Assembly (NCBI RefSeq): GCF_002135295.1
Contig: NZ_NEGG01000001.1
Location: forward strand, 186,001-250,000
Length of the DNA stretch: 64,000 nt
DNA from: Acinetobacter sp. ANC 5054
GTDB lineage: Bacteria > Pseudomonadota > Gammaproteobacteria > Pseudomonadales > Moraxellaceae
Direction of reading: 5' to 3'
Under the pieces are notes generated by a model that made no database searches, was not told the origin of the DNA, and was given only the letters and a program-made list of their open reading frames with translations. Positions within the stretch are counted from its first letter, which is position 1; each line of letters begins with the position of its first letter. Of this stretch, positions 11,375 to 20,073 are shown piece by piece. Both the position numbers and the translations under genes were made by a program.

Positions 11375-11743
11375 TTACTTAAGTGTAACTGTAGCACCAG
11401 CTTCTTCAAGTTTTTTCTTAAGTTCTTCGCCTTCTTCTTTAGAAACGCCTTCTTTAAGAACTGAAGGAGCGCTTTCAACAAGATCTTTAGCTTCTTTAAG
11501 ACCAAGGCCAGTAGCTTCACGAACTGCTTTAATTACAGCAACTTTGTTAGCGCCGAAAGAAGTCAACTCTACGTTGAATTCTGATTGTTCTTCAGCAGCA
11601 GCAGCAGCACCAGGAGCAGCAGCAACAGCTACAGCAGCAGCAGAAACGTTGAATTTTTCTTCAAAAGCAGAAATAAGTTCAACAAGTTCAAGAACAGTTT
11701 TTTCAGCAACTGCGTTTAAGATTTCTTCGTTTGTTAAAGCCAT
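11375..11743 (-). CDS. rplL: 50S ribosomal protein L7/L12
   Basis: A 122-residue protein: an N-terminal dimerisation domain ([16 protein letters not shown]), an Ala-rich hinge at about 35-52, and a C-terminal factor-binding domain with [20 protein letters not shown]. It forms the ribosomal stalk that recruits EF-Tu, EF-G and IF2. The start has GGAG at good spacing. It lies 51 bases after rplJ, whose product anchors it to the 50S subunit. Confidence 0.98.
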   Translation of the reverse strand: MALTNEEILNAVAEKTVLELVELISAFEEKFNVSAAAVAVAAAPGAAAAAEEQSEFNVELTSFGANKVAVIKAVREATGLGLKEAKDLVESAPSVLKEGVSKEEGEELKKKLEEAGATVTLK

Positions 11744-11794
11744 GAGATTAACTCCAAATGGGTATTGAATGATGTGTGTATAGATTTGAGCTTA

Positions 11795-12301
11795 TTAAGC
11801 AGCTTCTGACTCGTTTTTCTCTTTGAGCGCTGTAATAAGGCGACCCAATTTCGAAATAGGAGCTTGAAGAACGTTTGCAAGCATAGTAAGCGCTTTCTCT
11901 TGGTTTGGAAGGTTCGCGATAACGCTAACTTCTTCGCCTTGATAAACTTTACCGTCAAATGCAGCAGCTTTAAGTTCAAATGCTTTATTAGTTTTAGCAA
12001 ATTCTTCGAACAAACGAGCAGCAGCGCCCATGTCGTCTTCAGAAGTTGAGAAAGCTAAGATTGTTGGGCCAACAAGGTTGTCGCTCAAGATATTGAATTG
12101 AGTATCTTGAAGTGCACGTTTAGCCAAAGTATTACGTACAACACGTGTAGCAACACCTAGTTTACGAGCTTCAACACGTAGAGCAGTTAATTGCTCAACA
12201 GTTAAACCTTGATAGTCAGCAACAACAGCAGCATACGCAGTAGAAGCAACTTCAGTTACTTCAGCTACGATCTGTTTTTTGCCTTCGATAAGAAGAGCCA
12301 T
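11795..12301 (-). CDS. rplJ: 50S ribosomal protein L10
   Basis: A 168-residue L10. I chose ATG 12301 (MALLIEGKKQIVAEV) because a perfect AGGAGG precedes it by 6 bases and it matches the family start; the frame stays open 30 bases further upstream. L10 is the base of the stalk, binding 23S rRNA and L7/L12 dimers. The L10-L12 complex is known to repress its own mRNA leader, and a long structured leader is present upstream (12302-12600). Confidence 0.97.
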   Translation of the reverse strand: MALLIEGKKQIVAEVTEVASTAYAAVVADYQGLTVEQLTALRVEARKLGVATRVVRNTLAKRALQDTQFNILSDNLVGPTILAFSTSEDDMGAAARLFEEFAKTNKAFELKAAAFDGKVYQGEEVSVIANLPNQEKALTMLANVLQAPISKLGRLITALKEKNESEAA

Positions 12302-12600
12302 TGTAAAACCTCCTAACGGTGATTTATGCATCTATATAGATGCACTCCCAATTCGTCTGTTCATCACTGAACGGACACGCGGAGGAGGAACAAATCACAC
12401 CACCGCGTCTACGCAGGCTGGATTATTAAGAAGGAAGCATAAAACTCCCCTCGCCTGAGGTCTTTGACGCTGATAAATAATATTTATCAATTCAAAGTTT
12501 GCCTAAGTTTGCAAGCAGTCCGAAACCGGTTTCTTCTTGCGTAATATTTGAAGCAGTGCTTCAAATATTACTCAGGGCTTTAAAATTCTGTAATAAGTCG
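12302..12600 (-). promoter_or_regulatory. rplJ leader (probable L10 autoregulation region)
   Basis: About 300 bases without a gene between rplA and rplJ, on the transcribed strand. It holds a perfect 18-base palindrome with arms TGCATCTAT (12327-12344) directly upstream of the rplJ AGGAGG, and a 15-bp inverted repeat GTAATATTTGAAGCA around a single base (12541-12571). The position and the dense pairing fit the L10 leader known from other gammaproteobacteria, in which L10(L12)4 binding blocks translation. The exact protein-binding fold was not verified. Confidence 0.55.
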
Positions 12601-12604
12601 AAAC

Positions 12605-13300
12605 TTATTTAGAAACGTTTGCTACATCAACAACAAGACCAGGACCCATAGTTGAGCTCAAAGTGATCTTTTGAATGTAGATACCTTTAGAAGTAGCAGG
12701 TTTTGCTTTCTTAAGGTCAGCAACAAGTGCTTCAACGTTTTGACGAACAGCTTCAGCAGTGAAACCTACTTGACCGATCGCAGCGTGGATGATACCCGCT
12801 TTGTCTACACGGTAACGTGCTTGACCAGCTTTCGCGTTTTTAACAGCGCCAGCTACGTCAGGAGTTACAGTACCCACTTTAGGGTTTGGCATTAAGCCAC
12901 GTGGACCAAGAATCGTACCTAACTTACCTACAACGCGCATTGCATCCGGAGCTGCAATTACTACGTCAAAGTCAAGGTTACCCGCTTGAATGCTTTCAGC
13001 AAGATCATCAAAACCAACGATGTCTGCGCCTTCAGCTTTAGCAGCTTCAGCAGCAGCGCCTTGAGCAAACACAGCAACACGTACAGTTTTACCAGTACCT
13101 GCAGGAAGTGTAGTCGCGCCACGAACAACTTGGTCAGATTTACGAGGATCAACACCTAGGTTTACTGCAACATCCAAAGATTCTTTGAATTTTACAGCAG
13201 GAAGGCTGCTTAGAACTTGAACTGCTTCTTCCAAAGTATAAACTTTGTTTGCTTCTACAGCAGCAGCAATGGCTTTTTGACGTTTAGTTAATTTAGCCAT
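12605..13300 (-). CDS. rplA: 50S ribosomal protein L1
   Basis: A 231-residue L1 with the conserved [15 protein letters not shown] block at about 130-146. L1 binds 23S rRNA at the E-site stalk and, when in excess, represses its own operon by binding the rplK leader. It starts 3 bases after the rplK stop with GGAG at 8 bases, so the two genes are translated from one message. Confidence 0.98.
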   Translation of the reverse strand: MAKLTKRQKAIAAAVEANKVYTLEEAVQVLSSLPAVKFKESLDVAVNLGVDPRKSDQVVRGATTLPAGTGKTVRVAVFAQGAAAEAAKAEGADIVGFDDLAESIQAGNLDFDVVIAAPDAMRVVGKLGTILGPRGLMPNPKVGTVTPDVAGAVKNAKAGQARYRVDKAGIIHAAIGQVGFTAEAVRQNVEALVADLKKAKPATSKGIYIQKITLSSTMGPGLVVDVANVSK

Positions 13301-13303
13301 GTC

Positions 13304-13732
13304 TTATAGCTCCACTTCCAAGCCCATAGAACGCGCAGAACCAGCAATGGTACGTACACGTGCGTCTAAATCAGCACCAGTTAAATCTGGTTCTTTAGTA
13401 GTCGCAATCTCTTCTAATTGAGCGCGAGTCAACTTACCAACTTTAGTTTTGTTAGGTACAGCTGAACCCTTTTGAATACCAGCAGCTTTCTTAAGAAGAA
13501 TCGCAGCAGGCGGAGTTTTCATGATGAATGTGAACGACTTATCGTTGTACACAGTGATCACTACTGGAATTGGAAGACCAGCTTCAACTTTTTGTGTAGC
13601 AGCATTGAATTCTTTACAGAATGCCATGATGTTTACACCACGTTGACCTAGTGCAGGACCAATCGGTGGAGATGGATTTGCTTTACCAGCTGGAACTTGC
13701 AGCTTGATATAGCCGTCAATCTTCTTAGCCAT
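13304..13732 (-). CDS. rplK: 50S ribosomal protein L11
   Basis: A 142-residue L11 with the N-terminal Pro-rich segment ([20 protein letters not shown], about 17-36) that contacts elongation factors and the RelA-sensing GTPase centre, and the C-terminal rRNA-binding half ending RSMGLEVEL. It is the first gene of the L11-L1 pair, preceded by a leader hairpin that resembles the L1 target. Confidence 0.98.
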   Translation of the reverse strand: MAKKIDGYIKLQVPAGKANPSPPIGPALGQRGVNIMAFCKEFNAATQKVEAGLPIPVVITVYNDKSFTFIMKTPPAAILLKKAAGIQKGSAVPNKTKVGKLTRAQLEEIATTKEPDLTGADLDARVRTIAGSARSMGLEVEL

Positions 13733-13744
13733 TTCAATTACCTC

Positions 13745-13769
13745 TGGGTACTAACGCCGTTAGGCTCCC
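13745..13769 (-). promoter_or_regulatory. rplK leader hairpin, probable L1-binding site
   Basis: On the minus strand GGGGAGCCTAACG pairs with CGTTAG then TACCC, a short interrupted stem 13 bases before the rplK ATG. The asymmetrical loop next to GGGAGCC resembles the mRNA site by which ribosomal protein L1 represses the L11-L1 operon in enterobacteria. Further upstream two plain stems occur: GTAACG/CGTTAC, and GCCCGA/TCGGGC at 13806-13828. Assignment is by resemblance and position. Confidence 0.5.
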
Positions 13770-13847
13770 CATACATTTAAGTAACGATACCGTTACAACA
13801 ACAATGCCCGACTCATTACAAATCGGGCGTTCATCCACCAATTTAAA

Positions 13848-14381
13848 TTAAACTGACTTTTCGACTTGGCGAAATTCCAATTCAACTTGTGTTGGTCGAT
13901 TAAATACATTAATCGTCAACGTTAAACGTGACTTATCGTAAAGAACTTCTTCCACCACGCCTTTAAAGTCGGTGAATGGACCGTCAATAACGAGTAATTC
14001 TTCGCCTGGCTCAAACATCGTCTTAGGACGAGGTGCTTCACCAGTATTACGTACACGCGCAAGAATCGCATCTGCTTCTTTTTGCGTAATCGGTGCAGGT
14101 TTTTCTGCAGTACCACCGATGAAACCTAATACTTTTGGACATTCTTTAACAATGTGCCAAGTTTCATCATTCATTTCCATTTCGACTAACACATAGCCCG
14201 GAAAGAATTTACGCTCAGATTTACGTTTCTTACCATCCTTCATTTCCACTACTTCTTCAGTAGGGACAAGGACTTCACCAAAGCTATCGGCTACAGCGCT
14301 ACGCTGGATTCGATCATTAAGTGAGCGTAACACTTGTTTTTCATAGCCTGAATAGGCATGAATAATGTACCAACGTTTCAT
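13848..14381 (-). CDS. nusG: transcription termination/antitermination factor NusG
   Basis: A 177-residue NusG: an N-terminal NGN domain (MKRWYIIHAYSGYEKQV) and a C-terminal KOW domain with DGPFTDFKGVVEEV. It binds the RNA polymerase clamp, suppresses pausing, and links polymerase to Rho or to ribosomal protein S10. It is adjacent to secE (7-base gap) in the usual secE-nusG arrangement. Confidence 0.98.
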   Translation of the reverse strand: MKRWYIIHAYSGYEKQVLRSLNDRIQRSAVADSFGEVLVPTEEVVEMKDGKKRKSERKFFPGYVLVEMEMNDETWHIVKECPKVLGFIGGTAEKPAPITQKEADAILARVRNTGEAPRPKTMFEPGEELLVIDGPFTDFKGVVEEVLYDKSRLTLTINVFNRPTQVELEFRQVEKSV

Positions 14382-14388
14382 AGCTCTC

Positions 14389-14829
14389 TTACCCGATAAT
14401 AAACTTCATTAACCAGCTCAAAGCATAGTCAAAGCACCATAATAAAATGGATGCCATTAAGACTACCGCAAGTACCTGCCAAGATGTGGTCATGGTCTCT
14501 TGCTTGGTTGGCCAAGTCACTCGACGTAACTCAATTCGAGCATCTTTCAACAATCGAACAAAGCCTTTGCCTTGATGGGTGGCGTATAATAAACCTAAAG
14601 CCACGATGATACAAGCCAAAATTACCCCAACACGGACCCAGACATCATTCGCTGGTGCCCAGTATGCTGGCAAATGTTGATTCACCATCATAGAACTACC
14701 GAGTAAAATCAACGCGATAACCCAGAATACATAGTCTAATGGGGAACCAGAATTAACAACTTCAGCAGGATTATTTCTTTGAGGAATTGGCGCGTCGCTT
14801 AATGCGTCACGCGATTTATCATTCGACAT
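14389..14829 (-). CDS. secE: preprotein translocase subunit SecE
   Basis: A 146-residue protein with three predicted membrane helices (about 29-48, 64-84 and 116-140). The conserved cytoplasmic stretch KDARIELRRVTWPTKQE lies before the last helix, as in the long E. coli-type SecE. It clamps SecY in the SecYEG channel. It lies directly after tRNA-Trp in the operon. Confidence 0.96.
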   Translation of the reverse strand: MSNDKSRDALSDAPIPQRNNPAEVVNSGSPLDYVFWVIALILLGSSMMVNQHLPAYWAPANDVWVRVGVILACIIVALGLLYATHQGKGFVRLLKDARIELRRVTWPTKQETMTTSWQVLAVVLMASILLWCFDYALSWLMKFIIG

Positions 14830-14906
14830 TTTTGTACTCGTCGTAGGATTCGCGACTTATTATATGACCAGTTGAGCCAGCATCAAGCTTCTTTTTAAAA
14901 AAAAAT

Positions 14907-14982
14907 TGGCAGGCCAGGAGGGACTCGAACCCCCAACATTCGGTTTTGGAGACCGACGCTCTACCAATTGAACTACTGACCT
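14907..14982 (-). tRNA. tRNA-Trp (CCA)
   Basis: A 76-base cloverleaf on the minus strand: acceptor AGGTCAG/CTGGCCT, D-arm GTAGTTCAATTGGTAGAGC, anticodon loop CTCCAAA with anticodon CCA, T-arm GGTTCGAGTCC, and an encoded 3' CCA. It lies between tuf and secE, its classical position. Confidence 0.97.
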
Positions 14983-14991
14983 GCAGAGCAA

Positions 14992-15013
14992 ATCGAGAGT
15001 CGAAACTCTCGAT
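14992..15013 (-). other. UUCG hairpin between tuf and tRNA-Trp
   Basis: A perfect 9-bp stem ATCGAGAGT/ACTCTCGAT closes a TTCG loop on the transcribed strand, 9 bases before the mature 5' end of tRNA-Trp. No U-run follows, so it is probably not an intrinsic terminator. A role in RNase processing or in protecting the tuf 3' end is more likely. Confidence 0.6.
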
Positions 15014-15036
15014 CTGTATAAGATAACTGTATTATA

Positions 15037-16227
15037 TTATGCAGTTACTTTAGAAACAACACCCGCACCAACTGTACGACCACCTTCACGGATCGCAAAG
15101 CGTAAGCCAGCGTCCATTGCGATTGGGTGGATTAATTCTACTGACATTTCTACGTTGTCACCAGGCATAACCATTTCAACGCCTTCTTTAAGTGCAATCG
15201 CACCAGTTACGTCAGTTGTACGGAAGTAGAACTGTGGACGGTAACCGTTAAGGAATGGAGTATGACGACCACCTTCTTCTTTAGAAAGTACATATACTTC
15301 TGCGTCGAATTTAGTATGCGGTTTGATTGCACCTGGTTTAGCAAGTACTTGACCACGTTGAACGTCTTCACGTTTAGTACCACGTAGAAGAACACCACAG
15401 TTCTCGCCCGCACGACCTTCATCAAGAAGTTTACGGAACATTTCTACGCCAGTTACAGTTGTTTTAACTGTATCTTTAATACCAACGATTTCAACTTCTT
15501 CGCCTACTTTAACGATACCAGTCTCAACACGGCCAGTTACTACTGTACCACGACCTGAGATTGAGAATACGTCTTCGATTGGCATAAGGAATGGAAGATC
15601 GATAGCACGTTCTGGCTCTGGAATGTAAGAATCAAGAGCTTCAACAAGAGCAACAACTGCTTCTTCGCCATATTGGCTAGCGTCGCCATTAAGTGCAAGA
15701 AGAGCTGAACCACGGATAACTGGAGTGTCATCGCCTGGGAAGTCATAAGTAGAAAGAAGTTCACGAACTTCCATTTCTACTAATTCAAGAAGTTCTTCGT
15801 CATCTACAAGGTCGCATTTGTTTAAGAATACAACGATGTATGGAACACCTACTTGGCGAGAAAGAAGGATGTGTTCACGAGTTTGTGGCATTGGACCATC
15901 AGTCGCAGCACATACAAGGATCGCACCATCCATTTGCGCAGCACCAGTAATCATGTTTTTAACATAATCGGCGTGACCCGGGCAGTCTACGTGAGCGTAG
16001 TGACGAGTTGGAGAATCGTATTCTACGTGTGAAGTATTAATTGTAATACCACGTGCTTTTTCTTCTGGTGCAGAGTCGATTGCAGCGTAATCTTTCGCTT
16101 CACCGCCGAATTTTTTTGCACATACAGTTGCAATCGCAGCTGTTAAAGTCGTTTTACCATGGTCAACGTGACCGATTGTGCCCACGTTAACGTGTGGCTT
16201 ATTACGTTCAAACTTAGCCTTAGCCAT
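15037..16227 (-). CDS. tuf: elongation factor Tu
   Basis: A 396-residue EF-Tu with GTPase motifs GHVDHGKT at about 19-26, DCPGHADY at about 81-88 and NKCDLVDD at about 136-143. Domains 2 and 3 follow. It delivers aminoacyl-tRNA to the ribosome. Lying between the tRNA-Thr cluster and tRNA-Trp-secE, it corresponds to the tufB position of E. coli; a second copy usually lies in the str operon, outside this window. Confidence 0.98.
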   Translation of the reverse strand: MAKAKFERNKPHVNVGTIGHVDHGKTTLTAAIATVCAKKFGGEAKDYAAIDSAPEEKARGITINTSHVEYDSPTRHYAHVDCPGHADYVKNMITGAAQMDGAILVCAATDGPMPQTREHILLSRQVGVPYIVVFLNKCDLVDDEELLELVEMEVRELLSTYDFPGDDTPVIRGSALLALNGDASQYGEEAVVALVEALDSYIPEPERAIDLPFLMPIEDVFSISGRGTVVTGRVETGIVKVGEEVEIVGIKDTVKTTVTGVEMFRKLLDEGRAGENCGVLLRGTKREDVQRGQVLAKPGAIKPHTKFDAEVYVLSKEEGGRHTPFLNGYRPQFYFRTTDVTGAIALKEGVEMVMPGDNVEMSVELIHPIAMDAGLRFAIREGGRTVGAGVVSKVTA

Positions 16228-16380
16228 GCTTTTCTTCCTCGTTTACGTCGAACACAATTCTGAGTAAAACCCAGCTCCGACATATCGCCTAAAAAATAAA
16301 CACCCAATACTTGAAAAGCAGACTAAAAAGCCTGCTTCTGGAATTCTGTGCAACATTAAAAGTTGCTAAACTGTATAATC

Positions 16381-16455
<75 letters not shown>

Positions 16456-16478
16456 AAATATAAGCACTTCAATAAATA

Positions 16479-16554
16479 TGGAGCGGGAGACGAGGGTCGA
16501 ACTCGCGACATGTAGCTTGGAAGGCTACCGCTCTACCAACTGAGCTACTCCCGC
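16479..16554 (-). tRNA. tRNA-Gly (TCC)
   Basis: A 76-base cloverleaf on the minus strand with acceptor GCGGGAG/CTCCCGC, anticodon loop CTTCCAA (anticodon TCC, reads GGA/GGG) and encoded CCA. It is equivalent to glyT of the E. coli thrU-tyrU-glyT-thrT cluster. Confidence 0.96.
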
Positions 16555-16592
16555 ACGATGTTGGTACAAACCACTTATTGAAGTCTTAAAAT

Positions 16593-16676
16593 TGGTGGTG
16601 AGGGAAGGATTCGAACCTTCGAAACTTTCGTAGCGGAGTTACAGTCCGCCCCCTTTGACCGCTCGGGAACCTCACC
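16593..16676 (-). tRNA. tRNA-Tyr (GTA)
   Basis: An 84-base class II tRNA on the minus strand with a long variable arm, acceptor GGTGAGG/CCTCACC, anticodon loop CTGTAAC (anticodon GTA) and encoded CCA. It is the second tRNA of the cluster. Confidence 0.96.
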
Positions 16677-16729
16677 ATTTTACACTTACTTCAGTGCCGT
16701 TCTTTACTTACTCTCGAACTCATCTAAGA

Positions 16730-16805
<76 letters not shown>

Positions 16806-16846
16806 GTTTCTTAGTGTTTCGTACGTTTCGTATCGGAACGGTGTGC

Positions 16847-16874
16847 AGTTTAGCAAAAACTGAAATCCTTGCAA
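16847..16874 (-). promoter_or_regulatory. promoter of the tRNA-tuf-secE operon
   Basis: On the minus strand TTGCAA (-35, 16869-16874), a 16-base spacer and TAAACT (-10, 16847-16852) are followed by a GC-rich GCACACCG discriminator. It lies just upstream of the first tRNA. A GC-rich discriminator at a stable-RNA/translation promoter is typical of stringent ppGpp/DksA control. Confidence 0.75.
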
Positions 16875-16903
16875 GTGTTTTTTCTAAAAAAAACGTGAAA
16901 AAC

Positions 16904-18397
16904 TCATAAAATCAATCCATTTGATGATAATTCAACCGCTTTGATCACTGCACGAGCTTTTATTTGGGTTTCATTCCATTCTGATTCAGGATTTGAGTCA
17001 TAAACAACCCCTGCTCCAGCTTGAACATAGACCTTATTTTCTCGAATGACGCAGGTACGAATGGCAATCGACATGTCCATTTCACCATGCCAGCCCAAAT
17101 AACCAACAGCACCGCCAAAAATGCCACGTTTTACCGGCTCAACTTCGTCAATAATTTCCATTGCACGGATTTTCGGTGCTCCAGATAGTGTGCCTGCGGG
17201 GAAAGTTGCCTTAAAAACATCCAATGCATCAATATCATCACGCACTTCACCTTGCACATTGGACACAATGTGCATGACATGCGAATAACGTTCGATCACC
17301 ATTTGATCAGTCACGTGAACTTTACCGATTTTAGAAACGCGCCCAACATCATTACGCCCCAAATCAATCAACATTAAATGCTCGGCAATTTCTTTCTCAT
17401 CAGACAACAAATCTTTTTCTAGTGCCAAGTCTTCTTCTTTGGTTTTACCGCGTGGTCGCGTCCCTGCCAATGGACGCACCGTTGCAATACCATTTTCCAA
17501 TCGCGATAAAATTTCTGGTGAAGAACCGACAATATGGAATGGCGTGTTATTTTCCAGTGTTTGCCCTTGTACTAAGAACAAATACGGTGATGGATTGAGA
17601 TGACGTAATGCACGGTAGACCTGTAAAGGCTCACCATCAAAATCTGACACCATACGATGTCCAGGCACTACTTGCATCACATCCCCAGCCTTAATGTATT
17701 CTTTTACTTTGGCAATGGAGTCTATAAAGTTATCGTGCCCTGTTATGGACTCAAAATGAGGTGCTGTATGTTTTTGTGCTTTGAGTGCAATCGGTGTTGC
17801 CAAGAGCTCTTCTAAACCATCTAACTGTTTCTGCGCCTTGGTGTATGCCTCAGCATCATTCACATCAGCATGTACAATTAAAAACAAGGTGTCTTTTAAA
17901 TTATCAAAGACGATGACTGTTTTAGATAGCATCATCCAAATATCGGGAATACCCACAGGGTCTGCTTCTGGCACATTATTCAGTTTTGGTTCGATATAAC
18001 GCACAGCATCATAACCAAAGTAGCCCACCAAACCACCTGTAAAGCTTGGTAAGGCAGGAAGGTCTTGCTGTGTCGGTACGCGATATTGCGCTTGAAAGTC
18101 ACGAATGTACTGAAATGGGTCAGCGCAGTTTTGTTTTTCGATCTGACCATCTGCATGTTGAATCGTGAGCTGCCCTTCATTACATGAAAAGACGGTTGAT
18201 TCGCCCAAACCAATAATCGAATAACGCGCCCAGTTTTCTCCACCCTCAACCGATTCAAATAAATACGCTTGTTTATGTTGTTTTAAACGCGCAAATACCG
18301 AAAGTGGTGTTTCAGTATCTGCCAAACGTTGGCGATAGACAGGAATCAGGTTATAGCCTGCTGTTTTTAGTTGCTCAAATTGAGTTTGTGTAGTCAT
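16904..18397 (-). CDS. trpE: anthranilate synthase component I
   Basis: A 497-residue chorismate-binding enzyme. The C-terminal half has the family block RPLAGTRPRG followed by E-E-D-L and H-L-M-L-I-D-L-G-R-N-D. The N-terminal region carries the LLES-like tryptophan-feedback region (YLFESVEGGENWARYS, about 48-63). It converts chorismate plus ammonia or glutamine to anthranilate, with TrpG as partner; TrpG is not in the window. It lies 118 bases downstream of gph on the same strand, a pairing also seen in other gammaproteobacteria. Confidence 0.95.
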   Translation of the reverse strand: MTTQTQFEQLKTAGYNLIPVYRQRLADTETPLSVFARLKQHKQAYLFESVEGGENWARYSIIGLGESTVFSCNEGQLTIQHADGQIEKQNCADPFQYIRDFQAQYRVPTQQDLPALPSFTGGLVGYFGYDAVRYIEPKLNNVPEADPVGIPDIWMMLSKTVIVFDNLKDTLFLIVHADVNDAEAYTKAQKQLDGLEELLATPIALKAQKHTAPHFESITGHDNFIDSIAKVKEYIKAGDVMQVVPGHRMVSDFDGEPLQVYRALRHLNPSPYLFLVQGQTLENNTPFHIVGSSPEILSRLENGIATVRPLAGTRPRGKTKEEDLALEKDLLSDEKEIAEHLMLIDLGRNDVGRVSKIGKVHVTDQMVIERYSHVMHIVSNVQGEVRDDIDALDVFKATFPAGTLSGAPKIRAMEIIDEVEPVKRGIFGGAVGYLGWHGEMDMSIAIRTCVIRENKVYVQAGAGVVYDSNPESEWNETQIKARAVIKAVELSSNGLIL

Positions 18398-18515
18398 TGT
18401 CTTTCTCTATATTTTCGAATGGTCGTTTTCAGTTAATTTTTTCTAGATGCTGACTTAGTGACGCCATCGAAAAACCACACACTTACCCATTTTTAGTTCC
18501 TTCGCCCTACTTATT

Positions 18516-19184
18516 TCAAACCAATAATTCTTTTAAGTTATCAACCACCATTTGCGGCTGACAATCTCGAATATTTTCACCATGATTATAGCCATAGCTG
18601 ACCACAATACAATCAATACCCGCACGGCGGGCGGCTTCAACATCGTTCACAGAATCGCCAACCATTAAAATATCGGTTTTATCTAGTTCATAATACTCTG
18701 CGCAATAGAGCAACTGTTTCGGATGAGGTTTACGCTCCTCGAAACGATCTCCACCAATCACATCTGCAAAGTATTGATTCATACCAAGTGCTTCAACAAT
18801 GCTACGCGCAGGCTGTTCAGGCTTATTGGTCACACAAATAAGCATTTTACCGTCGGCTTTTGCCCATTGAAGAAACTCAATAATGCCATCAAAGGGCTGC
18901 GTCAGCACACACGGATCTGCATTGTAAATTTTAAGGAATGTTTCGAGCAGTAAATGATGCTGTGCTGCATCCACTTGACCTGTCAGATGCTCAAGAACGC
19001 TATGACAAAAAATAGAAGTTCCTTTGCCTACCCAGTTGCGTACTTGCGTTTCTGTGACGAGTGGCAATTGCAAAGCATTTAGACTCATATTCATCGCACG
19101 ATATAAATCGGAAGCGGAATCGACCAACGTCCCATCCAGATCAAATAGAATCATTTGGCGTTCTGCTAAACGAAGCTCAAACAT
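18516..19184 (-). CDS. gph: phosphoglycolate phosphatase (HAD family)
   Basis: A 222-residue HAD hydrolase. Motif I is LFDLDGTLVDS, motif II is CVTNKP, and motif III/IV lie in KPHP and MVGDSVNDVEAARRAG. I chose ATG 19184, preceded by GAGGG at 6 bases, over the 21-base longer frame. It removes phosphate from 2-phosphoglycolate formed in DNA repair; related HAD enzymes act on other sugar phosphates, so the substrate is inferred. It is likely cotranscribed with trpE. Confidence 0.85.
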   Translation of the reverse strand: MFELRLAERQMILFDLDGTLVDSASDLYRAMNMSLNALQLPLVTETQVRNWVGKGTSIFCHSVLEHLTGQVDAAQHHLLLETFLKIYNADPCVLTQPFDGIIEFLQWAKADGKMLICVTNKPEQPARSIVEALGMNQYFADVIGGDRFEERKPHPKQLLYCAEYYELDKTDILMVGDSVNDVEAARRAGIDCIVVSYGYNHGENIRDCQPQMVVDNLKELLV

Positions 19185-19216
19185 AATTACCCTCAGCTTT
19201 CTCAATTATATCGTCA

Positions 19217-19243
19217 TAAAAAAGGCATGCTCATGCATGCCTT
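19217..19243 (-). terminator. terminator after the FHA gene
   Basis: Minus-strand stem AAGGCATGC/GCATGCCTT with a 4-base loop and T-run, 22 bases past the FHA-protein stop codon and before gph. Confidence 0.8.
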
Positions 19244-19264
19244 GATCACTCGTGTAATGCAAAA

Positions 19265-19993
19265 TTATTTAAACAACACCCACGCAATGATTGCAAGAAT
19301 AATCAAGATAATAATCGAGATTAAACCTATATTTGCATTCTTTTGCTGTTGCTTCTCTTCTTCCACGCGAGACACTGGCGTTTCCACTGGAATTGGCGTT
19401 GGTTCTGCTTTTACTGCAGTAATATCCACGCCTTCTGGAATCGGTGCTGGCTTAGGCACACCGACACTTGTTGGCATACCATCACGAGTCAATTGCACTG
19501 AACCATCACGCTCTTTCAGTTCAGGCATGCCTTGATCATTCATTTGCTGCGCGACAGTCTTTTCAACGGGTACATCGGCAACCACCGTATCTTGTGCCGC
19601 AGTTTCCGATACGGCAACGGCCTCTGAAGGCTGTTCAATCACCGTCGATTCTTTTAGTTGCGCCACACTTGCTTCAATTTCAGCTGGAATCTCAACTGCT
19701 TTTGCTGGTGCAAGAACGCTAAATTTCACACTGGCAAATTGGATAATATCGCCTTCTTTAACTAAAGACTCACCGTCCAAACGGGTATCATTGATAAATG
19801 TGCCATTTGAAGAGTTCAGGTCTTGTAACCATAAAGCCTGATCTCTCAATAACAAAGCCGCGTGCTTACGCGAAATATCAGATTGCTGTAATACAATATC
19901 GGCCTGTTGATGACGCCCCACCAACATATCTCGCTCAATACTGATTTCCTGTCCCGTTAAGTCACCAGAAATTGCTTGAATTTTCCAAGTCAT
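19265..19993 (-). CDS. FHA-domain membrane-anchored protein
   Basis: A 242-residue protein. Residues about 1-95 form a forkhead-associated domain with GRHQQADIVL, SRKHA and NSSNGTFIN, the phosphothreonine-binding loops. A long Pro/Ala/Glu-rich linker follows, then a C-terminal hydrophobic helix (about 222-240, IGLISIIILIILAIIAWVL) that anchors it in the membrane with the FHA domain cytoplasmic. It lies 80 bases downstream of gspD and may share its transcript. No cognate Ser/Thr kinase is seen in the window. Confidence 0.85.
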   Translation of the reverse strand: MTWKIQAISGDLTGQEISIERDMLVGRHQQADIVLQQSDISRKHAALLLRDQALWLQDLNSSNGTFINDTRLDGESLVKEGDIIQFASVKFSVLAPAKAVEIPAEIEASVAQLKESTVIEQPSEAVAVSETAAQDTVVADVPVEKTVAQQMNDQGMPELKERDGSVQLTRDGMPTSVGVPKPAPIPEGVDITAVKAEPTPIPVETPVSRVEEEKQQQKNANIGLISIIILIILAIIAWVLFK

Positions 19994-20073
19994 GAAATTG
20001 CTTCTCTATATTCGTTTTTTGTCATCATAGCATGCTCTGATTTTATTTCTAAAAAGCATGCCGCACTAGACGT

